A stretch of 64,000 nt of DNA from Pseudomonas sp. RIT-562. GTDB taxonomy: Bacteria > Pseudomonadota > Gammaproteobacteria > Pseudomonadales > Pseudomonadaceae. Shown here piece after piece: positions 16,942 to 25,662 of the stretch. Position 1 is the stretch's first letter, and the number at the start of each line of letters is the position of its first letter. A model generated the notes under the pieces. The model did no database searches. It worked only from the letters and a program-made list of their open reading frames with translations, and had not been told where the DNA came from. The stretch spans positions 62,001 through 126,000 of the forward strand of contig NZ_JAPJIV010000019.1 in the NCBI RefSeq assembly GCF_026241895.1, given 5' to 3'. Made by a program: the position numbers and the translations under genes.

Positions 16942-19890
16942 ATGCCCAGCCCACTGCGCCCTGATCCGCGGCGATTGCCGCTGCATATCCACATCAGTGT
17001 CATGTTCACCTTGCTGTTGTTGCTCACGGGCGTGGTACTGGGGCTTTTCAACTATCACCAGACCACGCAGATCATTTTGTCGAGCAGTGAAAAGCTCTTC
17101 GAGCGGATCGAGCAGGACGTCCGGCTAGACCTGCACACCACCTACCAACCCATCCGTCATCTGTTGCGACTGCTGGCCGATAATCCGGCTACCCAGGCGC
17201 CAGACCTCGAGCAGCGACTGGCATTGCTCAAGCCCTTCAGCCAGTCACTGACCGATAATCCCGACCTGGCTTCGCTGTACCTGGGCTATGGCAACGGGGA
17301 TTTTTTCATGGTCCGGCCCTTGCGCACAGCCGAGCTGAAAGCGCGCACCAAGGCGCCGGACGCTGCCGCATTCCAGGTCTGGAGCATCGAGCGTCAGCGC
17401 AGCGATGGTCAGATCAAGTCCCAGTCGCTGTTTTTTGATCGCGACCTGCAGCTCATCGACCGCCTGGACCATCCCGACGAAACCTATGACCCGCGGGCTC
17501 GCGCGTGGTTTTCGAGTGCTCGCACCGAGCAGGAACAGATCACGACCGAGCCTTATGTATTCTTCTCCACCCACAATGTCGGGACCACCTTGGCCCGGCG
17601 CAGCGGCGAGCAAGCGGTGATGGGCGCCGACCTGACCTTGGCCGAACTCTCCGCCACCCTGGCCAAACACGTGGTGACCCCGGCGACTGAAATCGTGCTG
17701 TTCGACGCCCAGGGCAATGCCATCGCTTATCCCGACAGCAGCCGGCTTATTGTTGACGACCAGAGCGCCCGCCTGATCAAGGCCGCCGATTTGAGCCCCA
17801 GCCTCGCCGCCCTGCTGGGCAATCCAGCGGCGGGCAATCGGCTGGAGGCCGGTGGGCGGCGATGGATTGTCGCCCAAAGCAGCATGCAGGAAGGTGGACC
17901 CCAGGGTTTGCATTTGGCCTTGCTGGTGCCTGAAGACGAGTTGCTGGTCGATGCGTACCGCCTGCGCTGGCAAGGTGCGCTGGTGACCCTGGCCACGCTG
18001 TTGCTGTGCCTGCCGCTAGGGTGGCTGACCTCGCGAATCCTGGTCAAACCCCTGCGTGCGCTGGTGCAGGAAGCCGACGCCATCCGTAGTTTCGACTTCA
18101 ATTTTCCCGCCACCAAGCGTTCACCCGTTCTCGAAGTGGACCAGTTGGGTGTGTCGATGGCGCGCATGAAAGACACCTTGGCGAGTTTTTTCCAGATCAC
18201 TGACAGCCTCAGCGCCGAGACCCGTTTTGGCCCGCTGCTGGAACGGGTGCTGTTTGAAACGGTGAAAATCGGTCAGGCCCAGGCTGGCCTGATCTACCTG
18301 CGGGAAAACGATGGTGACCGCTTCGTTCCCCTGGGCCTGGTGATCGAAGGTGCATCCCGGGACCTGGCCGCGTTCGACATTCAGGGACACGAGCCGCAGT
18401 CCGCGGAAAGTCCCGAATGGCTGCGGCAATTGGCCGAGGTCGACAGCATCGTGACCAGCCTGGGATTCGAGCAGGCCGAGGATTTGCGTAAAGTACTGCT
18501 GGAGCTGGAAAGCCCGCGGGTCCACCTGATCGGAATTCGCCTGCACAACCGGCATAACGAGACGGTCGGCCTGCTGGTGCTGCTCCTGGCCGACAGCGGC
18601 CATCCGATTGACCTGGAAAAACTGCGTCCGGATCGCATCGCCTTTCTTCAGGCGGTGTCCGGAGCCGCAGCGGTCAGCATCGAAAGCCAGCGCCTGCAAA
18701 CCAAACAAAAACAGCTGCTGGATTCTTTCATCCAGCTGCTGGCGGGTGCGATCGATGCGAAAAGCCCCTATACCGGTGGCCACTGCCAGCGTGTACCGGC
18801 CTTGACCCTGATGCTCGCGCAAGCGGCGGCTGCCAGCCAGGAGCCGGCTTTCAAAAGCTACCAGCCAACCGAAGACGAGTGGGAAGCCTTGCACATCGCC
18901 GCCTGGCTGCATGACTGCGGCAAGGTCACTACCCCGGAATATGTGGTCGATAAAGCCACCAAACTGGAAACCCTGAACGACCGTATCCACGAGATCCGCA
19001 CGCGATTCGAAGTGCTCAAGCGCGACGCCTGGGTCAACTACTGGCAGGCCATGGCCCTGGGCGCGGATGAGCAGCAATTGGCCGAGCTGCGCGATGCCAG
19101 CCTGGTCGCACTGGATGATGACTTCGCGTTCATCGCCCGCTGCAACCTGGGCAGCGAAGCCATGGCTGAAGACGATTTGCAACGTCTACGCAACCTGGCG
19201 CAACGTACCTGGACCCGCACCCTGGACGATCGACTCGGCGTTTCATGGGAAGAGAACCGCCGTCAGGCGCGCACCCCCGCGCCGATCCTGCCAGTCAGTG
19301 AACCGCTGCTGGCGGACAAACCCGAACATCTGTTCGAGCGCGCCGAGAGTGAATTGATTCCTGCGGAAAACCCCTGGGGCTTCAAGCTCGACGTTCCGCG
19401 CTACAAGTACAATCGCGGCGAGCTGTACAACCTGAGCATTGCCCGGGGCACCCTGACACGAGAGGAACGCTACATCATCAATCACCACATGGTGCAGACG
19501 ATCCTGATGCTCAGCCACCTGCCCTTCCCCGGTCACCTCAACAACGTCGCGGAGATCGCTGGCGGCCATCACGAAAAAATGGACGGCACCGGTTACCCCA
19601 AGCAATTGAGGCGCGAAGAAATGAGCCTGCCGGCGCGGATGATGGCGATTGCCGATATCTTTGAGGCACTGACAGCTGCCGATCGCCCGTACAAGAAGGC
19701 CAAGTCATTGAGCGAAGCACTGGGCATCATGGCCACGATGTGCCGGGACTCGCACATCGATCCCGAGTTGTTCGAACTGTTCATCGACGCTGGTATCTAC
19801 CGGCAATACGCCGAGCAATTCCTCGATCCACAGCAGATCGATGCGGTGGACACGGCAAGCCTGCTGGTCAAGGCAGGCTTGCAGCGGTGA
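16942..19890 (+). CDS. Membrane HD-GYP phosphodiesterase with Cache, HAMP and GAF domains
   Basis: A 982-residue protein. There is an N-terminal transmembrane helix (about 18-40), a periplasmic double-Cache-like sensor (45-330), a second helix (345-365), HAMP (365-415), a GAF-like domain (430-600) and an HD-GYP domain (610-965). LHDCGK (near 658) and HHEKMDGTGYP (876-886) are intact, so c-di-GMP hydrolysis is expected. About 170 residues separate the HD motif region from the GTLTREERYIINHH segment that normally follows closely; this is a large insertion within the catalytic domain. It follows the kinase gene by 50 bp and may share its transcript. Its stop abuts the stop of the convergent gene. 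Confidence 0.87.
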   Translation: MPSPLRPDPRRLPLHIHISVMFTLLLLLTGVVLGLFNYHQTTQIILSSSEKLFERIEQDVRLDLHTTYQPIRHLLRLLADNPATQAPDLEQRLALLKPFSQSLTDNPDLASLYLGYGNGDFFMVRPLRTAELKARTKAPDAAAFQVWSIERQRSDGQIKSQSLFFDRDLQLIDRLDHPDETYDPRARAWFSSARTEQEQITTEPYVFFSTHNVGTTLARRSGEQAVMGADLTLAELSATLAKHVVTPATEIVLFDAQGNAIAYPDSSRLIVDDQSARLIKAADLSPSLAALLGNPAAGNRLEAGGRRWIVAQSSMQEGGPQGLHLALLVPEDELLVDAYRLRWQGALVTLATLLLCLPLGWLTSRILVKPLRALVQEADAIRSFDFNFPATKRSPVLEVDQLGVSMARMKDTLASFFQITDSLSAETRFGPLLERVLFETVKIGQAQAGLIYLRENDGDRFVPLGLVIEGASRDLAAFDIQGHEPQSAESPEWLRQLAEVDSIVTSLGFEQAEDLRKVLLELESPRVHLIGIRLHNRHNETVGLLVLLLADSGHPIDLEKLRPDRIAFLQAVSGAAAVSIESQRLQTKQKQLLDSFIQLLAGAIDAKSPYTGGHCQRVPALTLMLAQAAAASQEPAFKSYQPTEDEWEALHIAAWLHDCGKVTTPEYVVDKATKLETLNDRIHEIRTRFEVLKRDAWVNYWQAMALGADEQQLAELRDASLVALDDDFAFIARCNLGSEAMAEDDLQRLRNLAQRTWTRTLDDRLGVSWEENRRQARTPAPILPVSEPLLADKPEHLFERAESELIPAENPWGFKLDVPRYKYNRGELYNLSIARGTLTREERYIINHHMVQTILMLSHLPFPGHLNNVAEIAGGHHEKMDGTGYPKQLRREEMSLPARMMAIADIFEALTAADRPYKKAKSLSEALGIMATMCRDSHIDPELFELFIDAGIYRQYAEQFLDPQQIDAVDTASLLVKAGLQR

Positions 19891-20373
19891 TCAGCAATCG
19901 GTCAAGCGCAGGAAAATCGCGGCCAATTGCTCGATGCCAGCCTGATCCTGTGCGGTAAAACGCGCCAGTTTCGGGCTGTCGAGATCGAGCACGCCGATGA
20001 GCCGACCGTCCTTGACCAGAGGCACTACCAACTCGCTGTTGGAGGCGCTGTCGCAGGCGATATGCCCGGCAAATGCATGAACATCCTCGACCCGCTGAGT
20101 CTGCAAGGTGGCCGCTGCGGCCCCGCATACACCCCGCCCGAAGGGAATGCGCACGCAGGCGATCTGGCCCTGGAACGGCCCCAGCACCAGTTCTTCGTTA
20201 CGGTTGAGGTAGAAGCCTGCCCAGTTCAAATCATCCAGCTGGTTGAACAGGAACGCGGAAAACTGCGCGGCGTTGGCAATGAAATCCCGCTCGTCCGCCA
20301 GCAGCGACTCCAGCTGCGCATGCAACATGCCGTAGCCTTCGAGGCCCTGGCCGCTCTGTTGTAAATCGATCAT
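19891..20373 (-). CDS. Free methionine-(R)-sulfoxide reductase (GAF fold)
   Basis: A compact GAF-domain protein of 160 residues. Cys73, Cys83 and Cys107 are spaced 10 and 24 residues apart, the exact spacing of the catalytic Cys84/94/118 of E. coli fRMsr, and lie in the family segments CVRIPFGRGVCG and HIACDSASNSELVVPL. It reduces free Met-R-sulfoxide in the cytoplasm, complementing the protein-repair enzyme MsrB encoded at 25.7 kb. The ATG at 20373 overlaps the upstream ATPase stop (ATGA), so the two are coupled. Confidence 0.9.
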   Translation of the reverse strand: MIDLQQSGQGLEGYGMLHAQLESLLADERDFIANAAQFSAFLFNQLDDLNWAGFYLNRNEELVLGPFQGQIACVRIPFGRGVCGAAAATLQTQRVEDVHAFAGHIACDSASNSELVVPLVKDGRLIGVLDLDSPKLARFTAQDQAGIEQLAAIFLRLTDC

Positions 20374-21260
20374 GCCTTGTGCTCCAACAGCTTTAACCCG
20401 ACCCAATAACGGGCAAATTGATAGGCGCAACGGCCGTTGCGGTTGCCGCGCCCGGTGGCCCAGCGCACGGCGAGGATATCCAGCTCCTCGTCACGCTGCC
20501 ATTTGAGGCCAGCCTTGTCGGCCAATTGCCCGATCCAGTGCTCGACCACGTTCAGGAAGTGTTCCTGGGTGAACGGATAAAACGATAGCCACAAGCCGAA
20601 GCGGTCCGACAGCGCGATTTTGTCTTCCACGGCTTCGCTGGGGTGCAGTTCACCGTCGACGCGTTTCCAGTTTTCGTTATCACTTTCCTTTTCCGGCACC
20701 AGGTGCCGGCGATTGGACGTGGCGTACAGCAATACGTTGTCTGGCGCCTGTTCAAGGGAGCCGTCGAGTACGCTCTTGAGCACCCGATAGTCGCCCTCGC
20801 CCGACTCGAAGGACAGGTCGTCGCAAAACAGCACAAAACGCTGGGGCAGTTTGGCGATCTGCTCAACCACGCGCGGCAGGTCGGCCAGGTGATCGCGCTC
20901 AATCTCGATCAGCCGCAAGCCTGCATCGGCATGTTCGGCCAGGAGCGCGCGCACCAGCGATGACTTGCCGGTCCCCCGGGAACCCCACAGCAGCGCGTGG
21001 TTGGCGGGCATGCCATCGAGGAATTGTTGAGTGTTGCGGCCCAACTGCTCCAGCTGGCGGTCGACGCCGATCAGGTCGGACAGGCGCATGTCGAGGCTGA
21101 CTTCCAGGGGCAGCAGAAACCCGCTGCGCCCCTCGCGCTGCCAGCGTGCAGCCAGGCAAGTGGTCCAGTCGATGGCCTGCCGAGGTGCGGGCAGCAGCGG
21201 TTCGATACGGGCTAGAACGGCATCGGCACGCTCCAGAAAAGCATTCAATCGGGAATCCAC
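20370..21260 (-). CDS. AAA-type ATPase, DUF815 family
   Basis: A 296-residue P-loop protein with Walker A GSRGTGKSS (93-101), Walker B FVLFCDDLSFE (143-153), a sensor-like segment LLYATSNRRH, and an arginine-rich C terminus (GRGNRNGRCAYQFARYW). The pattern is that of DUF815 ATPases, which resemble AAA+ loaders but have no settled role. It is the first gene of a two-gene leftward operon with the methionine sulfoxide reductase. Confidence 0.85.
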   Translation of the reverse strand: MDSRLNAFLERADAVLARIEPLLPAPRQAIDWTTCLAARWQREGRSGFLLPLEVSLDMRLSDLIGVDRQLEQLGRNTQQFLDGMPANHALLWGSRGTGKSSLVRALLAEHADAGLRLIEIERDHLADLPRVVEQIAKLPQRFVLFCDDLSFESGEGDYRVLKSVLDGSLEQAPDNVLLYATSNRRHLVPEKESDNENWKRVDGELHPSEAVEDKIALSDRFGLWLSFYPFTQEHFLNVVEHWIGQLADKAGLKWQRDEELDILAVRWATGRGNRNGRCAYQFARYWVGLKLLEHKA

Positions 21261-21426
21261 GTCTTCTCCTCGGGCACGTTCACATTGATGATTACGCTAC
21301 AGCGATGATCCACAGCCAGCGGATGCCCGCTTCAACCCATGCTTCAGGGCTCGCGACAACCGCAGTATCCATGCATCATCGACTATGCTTGAGCAGCGAA
21401 GGGAAACGGAAGTGGTTCAACACCCT

Positions 21427-23748
21427 ATGGATATCAAATTCACCAACCGGCTTTCTTACAAACAAGCCCGGCTGACCGTGCTCGTCGGTTTCATTCTTGG
21501 CACGCTGCTCAGCCTGCTGCAGATTGGCATCGATTATGCCAGTGAAGATGCCTCCATCAACCGTGAAATCCAGTCTTTGCTGGAAATCAGCCACAACCCG
21601 GCGTCGCGCATCGCCTACAACATCGACGCTGAACTCGCCCAGGAGCTGACTCTGGGGCTATTGCGCTCGCCGGCCATCATTGGCGCGCAGTTGATCGATA
21701 ACAACGGCACGGTGCTGGCGAAGGTCAAGCGACCAGAGCAACAAAGCAGTTACCGGGTGATCAGCGACTTCCTGTTTGGTGCCGAGCGCCAGTTCGAAGA
21801 TCGCCTGTACCTGGATCACTTGCCCACAGAATCCCTTGGCACCCTGCGCCTGGAAGTCGACACCTATGCATTCGGCAGCCGGTTTCTGCGCCGGGCCGAA
21901 GTCACGCTGCTCAATGGATTTGCCCGGAGCCTGTTGTTGACCGGCATCCTGCTCGCGCTGTTCTACGTGATGCTGACCAAACCGCTGGTGCGGGTTATCC
22001 GTGAGCTGAGCGGCCGTGACCCACGCAGTGTCGAACCGACCTGGCTGGAATACCCGGCGGGCCATCAGCACGATGAAATTGGCGTATTGGTTAAAGTGGC
22101 CAATCAGCAATTCGAGAACATCGCCACGGAAATCCAGCAACGGCGCAATGCTGAAAACCGCCTGACTGACTACCTCGCGCAACTGGAAAATATCGTTTCC
22201 GCCCGGACCGCAGAACTCAAGGCGATCAACAATCGCCTCAGCCAGTCCAACCAGGAACTGGAAACCGCCCGCAGCACCGCCCTGGATATGGCCGAAGCAC
22301 GCTCGGTGTTCCTCGCCAATATGAGCCACGAAATTCGCACGCCACTCAACGGTCTGCTGGGGATGATTGCGTTGTCCCTGGACGGTCCGCTCAATGCTGA
22401 ACAGCAGCAGCAACTGTCCATCGCCCATGACTCGGGCAAGGTGCTGGTAGAGTTGCTCAACGACATTCTCGACCTGTCGAAATTCGACGCAGGCCAACTC
22501 GAGCTCGAGCACATTCCATTCGACCTCGGAGCGCTGGTCGAGGACACCGCCAACCTGCTATCGCAGAACGCCGCGCCCAGTGTCGAACTGACCTGCCTGA
22601 TCGATCCGCACTTTCCAGCACTGGTGCTGGGTGATCCGACCCGGGTTCGGCAGATCGTCAGCAACCTGCTGTCCAATGCGCTTAAATTCACCCGTTTCGG
22701 CCGAGTCGACGTACGCCTTGGCACCTTCAGGGACGGCGTCAGAATTGAAGTCTGCGACACCGGCATCGGCATTCCCCTGGATGCCCAGGTGAAGATTTTT
22801 CAACCGTTTACCCAGGCAGGCGCCGGTATTACGCGGCAATTCGGCGGGACCGGGCTGGGCCTGGCGCTGACCTACAACCTTTGCGAAGCCATGCAGGGGC
22901 GACTGTCCATCAGCTCGGAAGCAGGGTTCGGCAGCCAGTTCTGTGCCGACTTGCCGCTGCCCTGCCACACCCGCGCCCTGCCTCCTGTGGCCTTGCATGG
23001 CAGGGTTATCGCCATCACTGCGGCGAGCAGCGGCCTGGCGGAGTTGCTAAAGACTGTGTTGCCGGTGTGGGGACTTGAATATCAACAGCGCTCGATCGAT
23101 GACTCGATGATTGGCCTGGACCCCGACGTGGTCATCACCGACTGCCCGGAATGCCTGTTTGTCCTGCGCCCCGCCTGCACCGCACCGATCCTGCTGGTGA
23201 CCGCCTACGGCAGTTTCATGCCCAGCGAACAAGCCAGCGCCCTCGCCCCGTTGCAACAGCAAGCGCGGCCATTGGCGCGCAACGCGCTGTTCCAGACATT
23301 GCGCCGGGTCCTGCAACCGGAGATCAACACGATCAACGATGCGCGATTGGAAGCACTGTCACCCCAGCGCCGCGGGCGGGTGTTGCTGGTGGAGGACAAT
23401 CCGGTTAACCAGTTGGTGGCCAAGGGCATGCTGGGCAAGCTTGGCTGCGAGGTGATAGTCGCGGCGCATGGCGCCGAGGCCCTGGATCAACTGGAGCAGC
23501 ACGAGTTCGACCTGGTGCTGATGGACTGCAACATGCCGGTGATGGATGGCTATGAGGCCAGCCGACAGATCCGCCGCAGCGGGCGCTGGCCGCAATTGCC
23601 GATAGTGGCGTTGACTGCAAATGCCATGTCCGAAGAGCGCGAACGCTGCCGGGCGGCGGGCATGAGTGACTATCTGGCCAAACCGTTCCGCCGCGAGGAA
23701 CTGGCGGCCCTGCTGGATTCATGGATGCCGGCTACGACAACGCCTTGA
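21427..23748 (+). CDS. sagS: SagS-like hybrid sensor kinase
   Basis: Two transmembrane helices (about 12-35 and 165-190) bracket a periplasmic sensor in this 773-residue protein. A linker or coiled coil follows, then HisKA (MSHEIRTPLNG, His301), HATPase (SNLLSNALKF, GGTGLGLALTYNL), a degenerate receiver-like region (520-640), and a true receiver with Asp700 (VLMDCNMPVMDG). Length, architecture and the neighbours (ospR, gpx, msrB, aminotransferase, htpX) match P. aeruginosa SagS (PA2824), which controls the switch to biofilm growth through HptB. The start is uncertain: ATG 21385 would add 14 residues. Its 3' end overlaps the convergent regulator gene by 17 bp. Confidence 0.82.
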   Translation: MDIKFTNRLSYKQARLTVLVGFILGTLLSLLQIGIDYASEDASINREIQSLLEISHNPASRIAYNIDAELAQELTLGLLRSPAIIGAQLIDNNGTVLAKVKRPEQQSSYRVISDFLFGAERQFEDRLYLDHLPTESLGTLRLEVDTYAFGSRFLRRAEVTLLNGFARSLLLTGILLALFYVMLTKPLVRVIRELSGRDPRSVEPTWLEYPAGHQHDEIGVLVKVANQQFENIATEIQQRRNAENRLTDYLAQLENIVSARTAELKAINNRLSQSNQELETARSTALDMAEARSVFLANMSHEIRTPLNGLLGMIALSLDGPLNAEQQQQLSIAHDSGKVLVELLNDILDLSKFDAGQLELEHIPFDLGALVEDTANLLSQNAAPSVELTCLIDPHFPALVLGDPTRVRQIVSNLLSNALKFTRFGRVDVRLGTFRDGVRIEVCDTGIGIPLDAQVKIFQPFTQAGAGITRQFGGTGLGLALTYNLCEAMQGRLSISSEAGFGSQFCADLPLPCHTRALPPVALHGRVIAITAASSGLAELLKTVLPVWGLEYQQRSIDDSMIGLDPDVVITDCPECLFVLRPACTAPILLVTAYGSFMPSEQASALAPLQQQARPLARNALFQTLRRVLQPEINTINDARLEALSPQRRGRVLLVEDNPVNQLVAKGMLGKLGCEVIVAAHGAEALDQLEQHEFDLVLMDCNMPVMDGYEASRQIRRSGRWPQLPIVALTANAMSEERERCRAAGMSDYLAKPFRREELAALLDSWMPATTTP

Positions 23749-24190
23749 TCTGTCCCAGCAGATGATCCAGCCCCTCACGCAAGTCGTGCAGCCGATCCAG
23801 ATCGACGCCGCTGTCGCACAACAGCCGGGCCTTGAGCGGCCCGACCCGATCACGCAATGCCTGGCCCGCAGGCGAAAGACTCAGGTGCACTTCGCGCTCG
23901 TCCCGGGATGAACGTTGGCGCTGGACCAATTGCAGCTGTTCGAGTCGTTTAAGTAATGGCGTGAGAGTCCCGGAATCCAGGGCCAGGCGTTCGCCCAAGG
24001 CCTTGACCGTCGGCTGCTGCGGGGCCTTTTCCTGCCACTCCCATAGCACCAGCATTGCCAGGTACTGCGGGTAGGTCAGTCCGAGCTGGTCGAGCATCGG
24101 CTTGTACGCGCGGATCACTGCCCGGGAGGCGGCGTACAGTTTGAAGCAGAGCTGGCTGTCGAGCTGCAGGGAGTCGAACGGCGGTTTCAT
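23732..24190 (-). CDS. ospR: OspR/OhrR-type MarR regulator
   Basis: A winged-helix MarR repressor of 152 residues. Cys15 in LCFKLYAASRA is the peroxide-sensing cysteine position of the OhrR group. Cys125 lies 110 residues later, the same separation I recall for Cys24 and Cys134 of P. aeruginosa OspR, so it is likely a two-cysteine sensor. The wing helix region is QRSSRDEREVHLSLS. ATG 24190 overlaps the glutathione peroxidase stop (ATGA), giving a gpx-ospR operon that the protein probably autoregulates. Confidence 0.85.
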   Translation of the reverse strand: MKPPFDSLQLDSQLCFKLYAASRAVIRAYKPMLDQLGLTYPQYLAMLVLWEWQEKAPQQPTVKALGERLALDSGTLTPLLKRLEQLQLVQRQRSSRDEREVHLSLSPAGQALRDRVGPLKARLLCDSGVDLDRLHDLREGLDHLLGQIKALS

Positions 24191-24672
24191 TTGAGCAGGG
24201 CTTCGATCTCGCGGCTCAGGTCCTGCGGTTTGGTCGCTGGGGCGAAGCGCTTGACCAGTTGTCCGTCCTTGCCGATCAGGAATTTGGTGAAGTTCCATTT
24301 GATGCCTTGGGAACCCAGTACTCCGGGAGCGCGTTTTTTCAGCTGGACGAATAGCGGGTGGGCGCCTGCTCCGTTGACTTCGATTTTTTTGAACAGCGGG
24401 AAGCTGACGCCGAAATTGAGCTCGCAGAATTCGGAAATCGCTCCGTCGTTACCGGGTTCCTGTTTGCCAAACTGGTTGCAGGGGAAGCCCAGCACTACCA
24501 GGCCCTGGTCCTTGTAGGTTTGCCATAGCGCCTCGAGTCCTTTGTATTGAGGGGTGAAGCCGCATTTGCTGGCGGTGTTGACGACCAGTACGGCCTTACC
24601 TGCGTAATCGGCCAGGGTTTTCTGCTCGCCGGTGATGGTGGTGCAGGGGATGGTCAGCAGGTTGTCGGTCAT
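24187..24672 (-). CDS. Glutathione-peroxidase-family thiol peroxidase
   Basis: A 161-residue thioredoxin-fold peroxidase. The peroxidatic cysteine is Cys37 (NTASKCGFTPQYKGLE), and the family motifs GFPCNQFGKQEPG and KWNFTKFL supply Gln and Trp of the catalytic tetrad. Cysteine replaces selenocysteine, as is usual in bacteria; such enzymes normally use thioredoxin. It is the first gene of an operon with the OspR-like sensor, and a candidate operator lies 50-80 bp upstream. Confidence 0.92.
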   Translation of the reverse strand: MTDNLLTIPCTTITGEQKTLADYAGKAVLVVNTASKCGFTPQYKGLEALWQTYKDQGLVVLGFPCNQFGKQEPGNDGAISEFCELNFGVSFPLFKKIEVNGAGAHPLFVQLKKRAPGVLGSQGIKWNFTKFLIGKDGQLVKRFAPATKPQDLSREIEALLK

Positions 24673-24710
24673 GGTTGGGCTCTGGGCTATCTTTGAGGGG
24701 GGGTTGGTTT

Positions 24711-24750
24711 AAGATAGTTGGCGATTTAATTGTGTGCAATTTAATTTTGA
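24711..24750 (-). promoter_or_regulatory. Candidate gpx-ospR promoter and OhrR/OspR-type operator
   Basis: On the minus strand, TTGCAC (24739-24734) and TATCTT (24716-24711) are 17 nt apart and could be -35 and -10. The -35 is overlapped by AATTG-N4-CAATT (24728-24741), and TGCAATTTAATTTTGA (24735-24750) resembles the OhrR-family operator TACAATT-N-AATTGTA. Such an overlap would suit repression by the downstream ospR product. Confidence 0.5.
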
Positions 24751-24770
24751 CTGGCTTGGCGTTATTGGGG

Positions 24771-25034
24771 GCATATCCGTTTTTTTTGTTATGGCTGCTT
24801 AGGGTTCCGCTCTTACAGCGGGTTACTTTGAAAAGGCTGCGCGCCCCGGCGCAAAGTAACCAAACGCTTTCTGCCCCACCACTCGGCACCTCGCCTAGGC
24901 TCGGTGTGCCCTCACTCCGGCATTGCTCCGCGGGTCGCCGCGATGGGGCATCCCTGCCCCAGCGCGGCTAAACCGGCATCCATGCCGGTTTACCCGCTAC
25001 GCAATGCCTGCGTTCGGCCAGCGTGGTTAATGGG
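24771..25034. repeat. Left arm of a long imperfect inverted repeat
   Basis: About 260 bp running from GCATATCCG to GCGTGGTTAATG. It matches, in reverse complement and with scattered differences and small indels, the arm at 25380-25622. It contains a nested hairpin (GTTACTTTG ... CAAAGTAAC, about 24822-24861) and GC-rich palindromic stretches such as ACCGGCATCCATGCCGGT. Open frames through it have no protein-like features. Confidence 0.8.
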
Positions 25035-25190
25035 CGCCTGCAATCCAAAGCTCGCCGTGGCGGCCTTCGGGCCGACCAAGGCATCAAGCCGGCGCGCTGC
25101 GCTGGTTTGATCGTGCCTGTCCTCTGGCCGTGCCGCCCCCCCTGCTCGCGATGGACGTGAACGATTACGCATACTTACTGAATAAACACG

Positions 25191-25266
25191 CCCCTGTAGG
25201 AGCCTGGCTTGCCAGCGATAGCGCCCGCGAGATCGCCATCGCCGGCAAGCCGGGCTCCTACAGGGG
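25191..25266. repeat. REP inverted pair nested in the 24.8-25.6 kb element
   Basis: CCCCTGTAGGAGCC... at 25191-25219 pairs with its reverse complement ending at 25266, with the internal REP core GCCGGCAAGCCGGGCTCC. It lies between the two arms of the longer inverted repeat; the remaining spacer (25035-25190 and 25267-25379) shows no gene. Confidence 0.75.
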
Positions 25267-25379
25267 ATTTTGGTTGTGCCAAAAATTGCCTTCACGTAAC
25301 ACCGCCGATGCAAAGCCGAACTTCGTGCCAGGTCGGCTTTCAGGCCGCCTCGGCCCGGTTGTTGATCGCGGACGCCCCG

Positions 25380-25622
25380 TTAACCACGATGGCCGAACGC
25401 AGGTATTGCGCAGCGGGGAACCGGCAAGGATGCCGGTTTAGCCGCGCTGGGCCAGGGATGGCCCATCGCGGCGACCCGCGGAGCAATGCCTGCGTTCGGG
25501 CACACCGAGCCTAAGCGAGGTGCCGAGTGGTGGGGCAAAAAGCGTTTGGTTACTTGGCGCTTTTCCAAGTAACCCGCCGTAAGGGCGGAACCCTAAGCAG
25601 CCATAACAAACAAAACGGATAT
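25380..25622. repeat. Right arm of a long imperfect inverted repeat
   Basis: The reverse complement of 24771-25034, at roughly 85-90 % by eye. The shared features are the CATATCCG end, the GGTTACTT hairpin, the CACCACTCGGCACCTCGC block and the CCGCGGGTCGCCGCGATGG block. It ends 40 bp before the msrB stop codon. Together the arms could form a large cruciform or a long double-stranded RNA stem if transcribed. Confidence 0.8.
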
Positions 25623-25662
25623 GTACACGGTCAAACCCAGCCAAACCGCAGTCAAACCGCGG

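Noticed and set aside
24675..24971. 98-codon open frame with a hydrophobic start
   Set aside because: It runs from the gpx promoter into the inverted-repeat arm; such frames recur whenever this repeat occurs and lack a ribosome site.
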